64,000 bases of DNA from Amycolatopsis sp. 195334CR (lineage in GTDB: Bacteria; Actinomycetota; Actinomycetes; Mycobacteriales; Pseudonocardiaceae). The notes below the pieces were generated by a model, which saw only the letters and a program-made list of their open reading frames with translations, made no database searches and had not been told where the DNA came from. The stretch covers positions 124,001-188,000 of the forward strand of contig NZ_JAFJMJ010000003.1 in the NCBI RefSeq assembly GCF_017309385.1, given 5' to 3'. Below, piece after piece: positions 1-6,570 of the stretch. A program made the translations under genes and the position numbers. The stretch's first letter is position 1. The number at the start of each line of letters is the position of its first letter.

Positions 1-546
1 CGACAGGTAGGCGTACCGCTCGCGCAGCAGCTTGCCGAGGGTCGGGATGTCGTCCGGGGCGGTGTGCGCGATCCCGCCCCAGTAGACGATCTTCGCCGGG
101 TTCTCCTCGTGCCACCGGGAGATGCCGTCGGCGAGCATGCGCTCGATCCCGGCCCGGTCGCCCGGCAGCTCCGGGGGTCGCGCCGGGTGCACCACGCGGA
201 CCGGATCGCCGGGGTGGCGTTCGTTGAACGACCGCACCCAGCGAACGGCGTCGAGGACCTCTTCGGTGCGGAGGAAGGGCCGGGACTCGGCGAGGATCTG
301 CCGCGGATCGCCTTCGCCGGTCCGCACGTGGGCGTCGAGCAGCGCGCCGGCCACGTCGTCGCCTTCCAGTGCCAGCGCGCGGAAACCGTGGTGCTCCACC
401 AGGTAGCGCAGCATCTCGTCGGCCATTGTGGACAGTTCGCGGGCACTGCGGCAGGACACGCCGAGCGCCACGATCTCCGCTTCCGCGGCGCGGCTGCCCA
501 GTGCGTCCAGGCCCTCGCGGGCCGCTTCGTCGAGCCAAGTGGTCAT
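1..546 (-). CDS. Erythromycin esterase family protein (3' end outside window)
   Basis: Reads from ATG at 546 toward the left edge, so only the first 182 codons are present. The product starts MTTWLDEAAREGLDALGS and contains EGDDVAG and IVYWGGIAHTA segments that fit the EreA/EreB-like hydrolase family, where a glycine/histidine-rich AHTA segment lies near the active site. Members hydrolyse macrolide lactones in a few cases; most are of unknown substrate. The start is supported by a promoter whose -10 (TAGCGT) ends 7 nt before the ATG, so the transcript is probably leaderless. A 19-bp -35/-10 spacer holding a dyad suggests MerR-type control. Resistance itself cannot be concluded from the fragment. 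Confidence 0.8.
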   Translation of the reverse strand, partial: MTTWLDEAAREGLDALGSRAAEAEIVALGVSCRSARELSTMADEMLRYLVEHHGFRALALEGDDVAGALLDAHVRTGEGDPRQILAESRPFLRTEEVLDAVRWVRSFNERHPGDPVRVVHPARPPELPGDRAGIERMLADGISRWHEENPAKIVYWGGIAHTAPDDIPTLGKLLRERYAYLS

Positions 547-553
547 GGGCCCG

Positions 554-584
554 ACGCTAGAACTTGAACCAAGGTTCAGGTCAA
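554..584 (-). promoter_or_regulatory. MerR-type promoter of the esterase gene
   Basis: On the minus strand: -35 TTGACC (584-579), a 19-nt spacer, and -10 TAGCGT (559-554). The spacer carries the dyad TGAACC-TT-GGTTCA (578-565). A 19-bp rather than 17-bp spacer with a central dyad is the hallmark of promoters twisted open by MerR-family activators. The -35 overlaps the last codons of the upstream Nudix gene. No merR gene is visible in the window. Confidence 0.7.
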
Positions 585-1037
585 CCGCTCGGCCAGCCTG
601 CCGAGGAACGGGCGTTGCCCCTTCACCAGTTTCCGCTCGGCTTCGGGCAGGGCGAACCACTCGAACCGGTCCATCTCGGGGAACTCCTGCAACCGCCCGG
701 ACCGCGGTGGCCACTCCATTGCGAAGGTGCCCGGCACGGCGAGCGCCGGATCGAGGTCCGCTTCGAGCGCGAACACCGTGACCACCTTGCCGGACTGGCG
801 GACCTCGCCCAGTTCGACGGGCTCCCCGTCGGGCACCGGCAGGCCGAGCTCCTCCTCGAACTCCCGGCGCGCGGCGGCCAGCGGTGCCTCGTCGGGTTCG
901 TACTCGCCCTTGGGCACCGACCACGCGGCCTCGTCCTTGCGTGCCCAGAACGGCCCGCCCATGTGTCCCAGCATCACCTCGGTGTGCGCCGATCCCCCGC
1001 GGTACAGGAGGATCCCGGCGCTGCGTTTGGCCGCCAT
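576..1037 (-). CDS. Nudix hydrolase
   Basis: A protein of 153 aa starting MAAKRSAGILLYRGG. Residues about 41-63 carry the Nudix box: GEYEPDEAPLAAARREFEEE followed by LGL, matching G-x5-E-x7-R-E-x2-E-E-x-G, which binds the divalent metal for hydrolysing nucleoside diphosphates linked to another moiety. The SAG..LYR opening and length fit the short bacterial Nudix group often annotated as house-cleaning NTP pyrophosphohydrolases; the substrate cannot be read from sequence. An ATG at 1046 would add three residues (MLP). The 1037 start fits family alignments, and a CACAAT -10-like element lies 7 nt before it. The stop overlaps the esterase promoter. Confidence 0.85.
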   Translation of the reverse strand: MAAKRSAGILLYRGGSAHTEVMLGHMGGPFWARKDEAAWSVPKGEYEPDEAPLAAARREFEEELGLPVPDGEPVELGEVRQSGKVVTVFALEADLDPALAVPGTFAMEWPPRSGRLQEFPEMDRFEWFALPEAERKLVKGQRPFLGRLAERLT

Positions 1038-1230
1038 GGGGAGCATTGTGCCCCAGGGGGTGTCCACGAAGCCCGGGTCGATGGGCTTCGCGAGCCAGGT
1101 GGTTCCTGGCGGTGCCGGGCGTTCGCCCTCGTACTGGACCGTACTCGGGTGAAGGCCCGGTGCCGCCAGGGGCCACCTGGGCGCGGAGAGCGCGATCCGG
1201 GTTTCGCGGACACCCCCTAAGGTCGGAAGC

Positions 1231-1728
1231 ATGCGCCTGCTGATCATCTCCGACACGCACGTGCCCCTGCGCGCTCGCGGGCTGCCCGCCGAGGTCTGGG
1301 CGCGGGTGGCGGAGGCGGACGTGGTGGTCCACGCCGGCGACTGGGTCGAGCCCGCGCTGCTGGACGAGCTGGAACGGCGGTCGAAGCGGCTGATCGGCGT
1401 GTGGGGCAACAACGACGGCCCGGAGCTGCGTGCCCGGCTGCCCGAGGTCGCCCGGGCCGAACTGGCCGGGCTGCGGCTGGCCGTGGTGCACGAGACCGGG
1501 CCCGCGAAAGGCCGGGAAGCCCGCTGCGCCAAGGAATACCCGGACACCGACGTGCTCGTCTTCGGGCACAGCCACATCCCGTGGGACACCGAGACCGGCA
1601 CCGGCCTGCGCCTGCTCAACCCCGGCTCGCCCACCGACCGGCGCCGCCAGCCGCACCACACCTACCTCACCGCGGTGGTCGAGCGCGGCGAGCTGACCGA
1701 GGTCGAACTGCACACCCTCTCCCGCTAG
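1231..1728 (+). CDS. YfcE/MJ0936-type metallophosphoesterase
   Basis: A 165-aa calcineurin-like phosphoesterase. The metal-binding signature runs in order: SDTH (residues 7-10), HAGDWV (about 35-40), GNND (about 56-59), VHE (about 86) and GHSH (about 112-115). These give the D-x-H, G-D, G-N-x-D/H and G-H-x-H ligands of the dinuclear centre. The length is normal for the YfcE subfamily, which hydrolyses phosphodiesters in vitro, with physiological substrate unknown. The start is an ATG preceded by TAAGGT seven bases upstream, fitting a leaderless transcript. It is divergent from the Nudix gene and 15 bp ahead of the GerW-like gene on the same strand. Confidence 0.87.
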   Translation: MRLLIISDTHVPLRARGLPAEVWARVAEADVVVHAGDWVEPALLDELERRSKRLIGVWGNNDGPELRARLPEVARAELAGLRLAVVHETGPAKGREARCAKEYPDTDVLVFGHSHIPWDTETGTGLRLLNPGSPTDRRRQPHHTYLTAVVERGELTEVELHTLSR

Positions 1729-1743
1729 CACCCGAGGAGCGCC

Positions 1744-2091
1744 GTGAACATCCCCGAACTGATCGGCTCGGCCTGGAATTCGCTCACCGCCAAGCGGGTC
1801 TACGGCGAACCGTACGAAAAGGACGGCGTCGTGGTCATCCCCGCCGGGTTCGTCTGGGGCGGCGGGGGCGGTGGCGACCACCTCGACGGGCAGACCGCCC
1901 AGGGCGCGGGCTTCGGCGTCGTCGCGCACCCGGTCGGCGCCTACGAGATCAAGGGCGACCGGGTCCGCTGGGTGCCCGCGATCGACGTGAACCTGCTGAT
2001 CACCGCCACCGCGGCGGTCGCGATCGCCTACCTGCGCTCGCGGTCGCGGCGCACCCGCGTGGAGTCGCGCACCACCAGTTCCGGGGTGTAG
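1744..2091 (+). CDS. GerW/YtfJ-family protein
   Basis: A 115-aa protein with GTG start preceded by GAGGAG. It matches the Spore_YtfJ (GerW) family: an RVYGEPYEKDGVVVIP segment, then a glycine-rich stretch with six consecutive Gly at about residues 38-43, then AGFGVVAHPVGAYEI. A hydrophobic stretch (ITATAAVAIAYL, about 87-98) near the end may anchor it to the membrane. In Bacillus the family is spore-associated; actinomycete members are small proteins of unknown role. The last 64 nt overlap the 3' end of the convergent LacI gene, so its basic C-terminus shares DNA with that gene. Family assignment is firm, function is not. Confidence 0.75.
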   Translation: MNIPELIGSAWNSLTAKRVYGEPYEKDGVVVIPAGFVWGGGGGGDHLDGQTAQGAGFGVVAHPVGAYEIKGDRVRWVPAIDVNLLITATAAVAIAYLRSRSRRTRVESRTTSSGV

Positions 2092-3053
2092 ACCACGGTC
2101 TGGTGCTCGTGCTCGCCACCGTCATCCGCGGTTTCGGCGATGATCAGCTCGGCCGCCGTCCTGCCCAGCCGCGTGGCGGGCTGGCGGACCGAGGTGAGCG
2201 GCACCGCGGCGGCCGCGGCGAACTCGATGTCGTCGTAGCCGACGATGGCCATCTCCTCCGGCACCCGCACCCCGGCCGCGACCATCGCCTGCAGCACGCC
2301 GAGCGCGAGCAGGTCGTTGGCGCAGAACACCGCGGTCGGCCGCGGGCTGATGCCGAGCACGCGGGCACCGGCGTCCCGCCCGGACGCCACGTCCAGCGCC
2401 TCGGACTCCAGCACGGTGAAGGTGCGGCCGGGCGCGGGGGCCTCGGCCAGCGCGGCCCTGGCCCCGGCTTCGCGGTCGCGGCACTGCACCAGCATCTGGG
2501 GGCCGTTGACGAAGGCGATGTGCGTGTGCCCGGCCTCGATCAGGTGCCGCGCCGCCAGCGCGCCGCCCGCCACGTCGTCCACCGACACCGAGCACGCGTC
2601 GGCGTTGGGCATCTTGCGGTCCACGAACACGTACGGGATCCCGCTGCGGCGGAAGTGCTCCAGGCTCTCCCCCGCCGAGGCCACCGGGGACAGCAGCACC
2701 CCGCGCACCCGCTGCTCGGCCAGCATCGCCAGGTGCCCGGCCTCGCGGTCGACCCGCTGGCCGCTGTTGCAGGTGATCACGTTCAGCCCCTCGGCCTGCG
2801 CCGCCTGCTCGGCGCCCTGCGCCACGTCGACGAAGAACGGGTTGCCCAGGTCCAGCACCAGCACCGCCAGCGTGCGGCTGCGCCCGGCCCGCAGCTGCCT
2901 GGCCGACTCGTCGCGGACGTAGCCCAGCTCCTGGATCACCGACAGCACCCGGGACCGGGTCGCGGCCGACACCACGTGCGGCCGGTTGACCACGTTCGAC
3001 ACCGTGCCGATGGAAACCCCGGCGATCCGGGCGACGTCCTTAATGCCGACCAT
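2028..3053 (-). CDS. LacI-family regulator of the rhamnose genes
   Basis: A 341-aa LacI/GalR regulator. The N-terminal helix-turn-helix reads IKDVARIAGVSIGTVSNVVN (residues 4-23) with a hinge around LRAGRSRTLAVLV. The remainder is a periplasmic-binding-protein-like sugar domain (VLDLGNPFFVDV, SVDDVAGG, VGYDDIEFA). It is divergent from the aldolase/dehydrogenase gene with 85 bp between the starts. That gap holds a perfect TGAAACGTTTCA palindrome (3090-3101), the expected form of a LacI-family operator with a central CG. It most likely represses the adjacent catabolic genes and itself until a rhamnose-derived inducer appears. Specificity is inferred from context. Confidence 0.9.
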   Translation of the reverse strand: MVGIKDVARIAGVSIGTVSNVVNRPHVVSAATRSRVLSVIQELGYVRDESARQLRAGRSRTLAVLVLDLGNPFFVDVAQGAEQAAQAEGLNVITCNSGQRVDREAGHLAMLAEQRVRGVLLSPVASAGESLEHFRRSGIPYVFVDRKMPNADACSVSVDDVAGGALAARHLIEAGHTHIAFVNGPQMLVQCRDREAGARAALAEAPAPGRTFTVLESEALDVASGRDAGARVLGISPRPTAVFCANDLLALGVLQAMVAAGVRVPEEMAIVGYDDIEFAAAAAVPLTSVRQPATRLGRTAAELIIAETADDGGEHEHQTVVYTPELVVRDSTRVRRDRERR

Positions 3054-3089
3054 ACTTGCTCTCCGTCACACCGAACCCTAACATGCGGA

Positions 3090-3101
3090 TGAAACGTTTC
3101 A
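3090..3101. promoter_or_regulatory. LacI-family operator TGAAACGTTTCA
   Basis: A perfect 12-bp palindrome in the 85-bp space between the divergent LacI regulator and the rhamnulose-phosphate aldolase/dehydrogenase gene. It lies 37 bp upstream of the GTG start of the regulator and 37 bp upstream of the ATG of the catabolic gene. Size, symmetry and central CpG fit LacI/GalR operators. Confidence 0.75.
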
Positions 3102-3138
3102 ACCCCTCGTTCCACCCATCCGACGCGCGGGAGACGTG

Positions 3139-5190
3139 ATGACCGAGCCACGCGAGGAAACCGCCGGGACCGTCGACCGGCTGCTGTCCCGGTCCCACCG
3201 GCTGGGCGCCGACCCGGCCAACACGAACTACGCGGGCGGCAACACCTCGGCGAAGGGCACCGCCCCCGACCCCGCCTCCGGTGAGGAGGTGGAACTGTTG
3301 TGGGTCAAGGGTTCCGGCGGCGACCTCGGCACGCTCACCGAACCGGGGCTGGCGGTGCTGCGGCTGGACCGGCTGCGCGGGCTGACCCGCGTCTACCCCG
3401 GACCGGAGCGCGAGGACGAGATGGTCGCCGCGTTCGACTACTGCCTGCACGGCCGCGGTGGCGCGGCCCCGTCCATCGACACCGCGATGCACGGCCTGGT
3501 CGACTCCGCGCACGTCGACCACCTCCACCCCGACTCCGGGATCGCGCTGGCGACCGCGGCCGACGGCGAGAAGCTCACCGAACGCTGCTTCGGCGACCGG
3601 GTGGTGTGGGTGCCGTGGCGGCGCCCGGGTTTCCAGCTGGGCCTGGACATCGCCGAGATCAAGGCGGCGAACCCGCGGGCGATCGGCTGCATCCTCGGCG
3701 GGCACGGGATCACCGCATGGGGTGACACTTCGGACGAATGCGAGGCGCGTTCGCTGGAGATCATCCAGACCGCGGCGCGGTTCCTGGCCGAAACCGGACG
3801 CGCGGAACCGTTCGGCGCGCGGGTGGCGGAGTTCGAACCGCTGCCCGAGGCCGCCCGCCGCGAACGGGCCGCCGCGCTGGCGCCGGTGCTGCGCGGGCTC
3901 GCCTCCACCGACCGCCGCCAGCTCGGGCACTTCACCGATTCCGCCGTGGTGCTGGACTTCCTGGCCGGCGCCGAACACCCGCGGCTGGCCGCGCTCGGCA
4001 CCTCCTGCCCGGACCACTTCCTGCGCACCAAGGTCCGGCCGATGGTGCTCGACCTGCCGCCGTCCGCGCCGCTGGACGAGGTGGTGGCGCGGCTGCGCGA
4101 ACTGCACGAGGAGTACCGCGCGGACTACCGCGCCTACTACGAGCGCCACGCCGAGCCGGACTCCCCCGCGATGCGCGGCGCCGATCCGGCGATCGTGCTG
4201 GTGCCCGGGGTGGGCATGTTCTCCTTCGGCGCCGACGCGCAGACCGCGCGCGTGGCGGGCGAGTTCTACGTCAACGCCATCAACGTGATGCGGGGCGCGG
4301 AAGCCGTGTCGACCTATGCGCCGATCCCGGAAAGCGAGAAGTTCCGCATCGAGTACTGGTCGCTCGAGGAGGCCAAGCTCCGCCGCCGCCCCGCGCCCAA
4401 ACCGCTGGCCGGCCGGGTCGCGCTGGTCACCGGTGGCGGGTCGGGCATCGGCAAGGCGACCGCGCGGCGGCTCGCGGCCGAGGGCGCGTGCGTGGTCGTC
4501 GCCGACCGCGCTTTCGAGTCCGCGCGCGAGGTCGCCGGGGAACTCGGGCGGGACACCGCCGTCGCGGTGCACGCGGACGTCACCGACGAGAACGCGGTCG
4601 CCGCCGCCTTCGCCGAGGGCGCGCTCGCGTTCGGCGGGATCGACCTGGTGGTCAACAACGCCGGGCTGTCGGTGTCGAAGCCGTTGCTGGAAACCAGCGC
4701 GGCGGACTGGGACCTCCAGCACGACGTGATGGCGCGCGGCTCTTTCCTGGTCTCGCGGGAGGCGGCGCGGATCATGGTCGCGCAGGGCCTCGGCGGCGAT
4801 CTGGTGTACATCGTCAGCAAGAACGCGGTGTTCGCCGGGCCGAGCAACGTCGCCTACGGGGCGGCGAAGGCGGACCAGGCCCACCAGGTGCGCCTGCTCG
4901 CCGCCGAACTCGGTGAGCACGGCATCCGCGTCAACGGGGTGAACCCGGACGGGGTGGTGCGCGGGTCGGGCATCTTCGCCGGCGGCTGGGGCGCGAAGCG
5001 GGCGGCGGTCTACGGCGTGGAAGAGGAGGACCTCGGCGCCTTCTACGCGCAGCGGACCCTGCTCAAGCGGGAGGTGCTGCCGGAACACGTGGCCAACGCG
5101 GTGTTCGTGCTGACGGCGGGCGAACTCGGGCACACCACCGGCCTGCACGTGCCGGTGGACGCCGGGGTCGCCGCGGCCTTCCTCCGCTGA
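3139..5190 (+). CDS. Bifunctional rhamnulose-1-phosphate aldolase / lactaldehyde dehydrogenase (SDR)
   Basis: A 683-aa fusion. Residues 1 to about 410 are a class II aldolase/adducin-type domain with the SAHVDHLHPDSGIAL and GGHGI segments that carry zinc-binding histidines. From about 424 on is a classical SDR domain with TGGGSGIGKA, NNAG and a YGAAK catalytic pair. This is the YuxG/RhaDE architecture: the aldolase splits L-rhamnulose-1-phosphate into DHAP and L-lactaldehyde, and the SDR part oxidises the lactaldehyde to lactate. ATG 3139 is chosen because GGGAG sits five bases upstream; GTG 3136 would be too close. The stop overlaps the kinase start (TGATG), so the two are translationally coupled. 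Confidence 0.92.
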   Translation: MTEPREETAGTVDRLLSRSHRLGADPANTNYAGGNTSAKGTAPDPASGEEVELLWVKGSGGDLGTLTEPGLAVLRLDRLRGLTRVYPGPEREDEMVAAFDYCLHGRGGAAPSIDTAMHGLVDSAHVDHLHPDSGIALATAADGEKLTERCFGDRVVWVPWRRPGFQLGLDIAEIKAANPRAIGCILGGHGITAWGDTSDECEARSLEIIQTAARFLAETGRAEPFGARVAEFEPLPEAARRERAAALAPVLRGLASTDRRQLGHFTDSAVVLDFLAGAEHPRLAALGTSCPDHFLRTKVRPMVLDLPPSAPLDEVVARLRELHEEYRADYRAYYERHAEPDSPAMRGADPAIVLVPGVGMFSFGADAQTARVAGEFYVNAINVMRGAEAVSTYAPIPESEKFRIEYWSLEEAKLRRRPAPKPLAGRVALVTGGGSGIGKATARRLAAEGACVVVADRAFESAREVAGELGRDTAVAVHADVTDENAVAAAFAEGALAFGGIDLVVNNAGLSVSKPLLETSAADWDLQHDVMARGSFLVSREAARIMVAQGLGGDLVYIVSKNAVFAGPSNVAYGAAKADQAHQVRLLAAELGEHGIRVNGVNPDGVVRGSGIFAGGWGAKRAAVYGVEEEDLGAFYAQRTLLKREVLPEHVANAVFVLTAGELGHTTGLHVPVDAGVAAAFLR

Positions 5191-6545
5191 TGGAGCCGGT
5201 GTTCGCGGCGGTCGACCTCGGCGCGTCCAGCGGCCGCGTGGTGACCGGGCGCTTCGGTGACGGCACGCTGGAACTGGCCGAGGTGCACCGGTTCCCGAAC
5301 GAACCGGTGACCACCGGGGGCACGCTGCGGTGGAACATCCGGTCTCTCTACAAAGGACTCACCGAGGGCCTGGACGCGGCGCTCGCGCGGCACGGCACGC
5401 TGGCCGGGATCGGCATCGATTCGTGGGCGGTGGACTACGGGCTGCTCGACGCCGACGGCGCGCTGCTCGGGGATCCCGTTCACTACCGGGATTCCCGCAC
5501 CGCGGCGGGGGTTTCGCGGGTGCACTCGAGGGTCCCGGCCGAGCGGCTCTACGCCACCACCGGCATCCAGTTCCAGCCGTTCAACACGGTTTTCCAGCTG
5601 GCCACCGAGGACCTGTCGCCGGTGTCCTCGGTGGTGCTGGTGCCGGACCTGCTCTCGTACTGGCTCACCGGGGAGCTGGGCACCGAGCGGACGAACGCGT
5701 CCACCACCGGCCTGCTCGACCCGCGCACCGGGGAGTGGGCGACCGGGTTGTTCGGCGAACTCGGGCTGCGGCCGGGGTTGTTCCCGCCGCTGCGGGACCC
5801 TGGCGTGGCCGCGGGTACGTACCAGGGGTGTCCGGTGTGGACGGTGGGCTCGCACGACACGGCCTCGGCGGTGGTCGCGGTGCCCGCCGAAGACGACCGC
5901 TTCGCCTACATCTCGTGCGGTACCTGGTCGCTGGTCGGCCTGGAACTGGACGCGCCGGTGCTCACCGAGGAAGCACGCGAGGCGAACTTCACCAACGAGC
6001 GCGGGGTGGACGGCACGGTCCGGTTCCTGCGGAACGTGATGGGGTTGTGGATGCTGCAGGAGGTGCAGCGGGATCTCGGGCTGGGCCTCGGCCACCTGCT
6101 CGACGGCGCGGCCGAGGCGACACCGTGGCGCAGCGTCGTGGACGCGACCGACCCGCGTTTCCTGCCGCCGGGCGGGATGGCCGCCCGCATCACCGAGGCC
6201 TGCCGGGACGCCGGTCAGCCGACCCCGCGCGACCCCGGCGAACTGGCCCGCTGCGTGCTGGACAGCCTGGCGATCGCCTACCGGGACGCCGTCGCCGACG
6301 CCGTCCGCCTGTCCGGGCGGCCGGTGGAAGCCATCCACCTGGTCGGCGGGGGCGCGCACAACGACCTGCTGTGCCGGCTCACCGCCGAAGCCTGCGGCCT
6401 GCCGGTGCACGCGGGCCCGACGGAGGCCACCGCGGCCGGGAACCTGCTGGTCCAGGCACGTGCCGCGGGCACACTGGACGGCGGCCTTCAAGACCTGCGC
6501 CGGTTGCTGCGGACCGCGCACCCGCCGCGCACCTACCGGGAATGA
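5190..6545 (+). CDS. rhaB: Rhamnulokinase (FGGY family)
   Basis: A 451-aa FGGY carbohydrate kinase. FAAVDLGASSGRVV at the N-terminus is the ATP-binding phosphate-1 loop. GIGIDSWAVDYGLLD (about 72-86) holds the catalytic-base region, and HLVGGGAHNDLLCRLTAE (about 383-400) the adenosine motif, all typical of RhaB rather than glycerol kinase. It phosphorylates L-rhamnulose at O1 to feed the fused aldolase encoded just upstream, with which it overlaps by one base. No L-rhamnose isomerase or transporter is in the window, so the pathway must be completed elsewhere. Its last codons form one arm of a strong terminator hairpin. Confidence 0.92.
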   Translation: MEPVFAAVDLGASSGRVVTGRFGDGTLELAEVHRFPNEPVTTGGTLRWNIRSLYKGLTEGLDAALARHGTLAGIGIDSWAVDYGLLDADGALLGDPVHYRDSRTAAGVSRVHSRVPAERLYATTGIQFQPFNTVFQLATEDLSPVSSVVLVPDLLSYWLTGELGTERTNASTTGLLDPRTGEWATGLFGELGLRPGLFPPLRDPGVAAGTYQGCPVWTVGSHDTASAVVAVPAEDDRFAYISCGTWSLVGLELDAPVLTEEAREANFTNERGVDGTVRFLRNVMGLWMLQEVQRDLGLGLGHLLDGAAEATPWRSVVDATDPRFLPPGGMAARITEACRDAGQPTPRDPGELARCVLDSLAIAYRDAVADAVRLSGRPVEAIHLVGGGAHNDLLCRLTAEACGLPVHAGPTEATAAGNLLVQARAAGTLDGGLQDLRRLLRTAHPPRTYRE

Positions 6546-6565
6546 ATCGTTTCATTCCCGGTAGG
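6532..6565. terminator. Bidirectional hairpin terminator between rhaB and GH97
   Basis: A perfect 15-bp inverted repeat (CTACCGGGAATGAA core in the left arm) with a 4-nt TCGT loop between the convergent kinase and GH97 genes. It has no U-tract, as is common in actinomycetes. The kinase TGA stop lies in the left arm. The apex (6543-6554, TGAATCGTTTCA) differs from the rha operator by one base. Confidence 0.75.
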
Positions 6566-6570
6566 CCCGG

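Noticed and set aside
3040..5148. A 702-codon minus-strand frame over the aldolase gene
   Set aside because: Shadow frame; the plus-strand product has both enzymatic domains and a proper Shine-Dalgarno.
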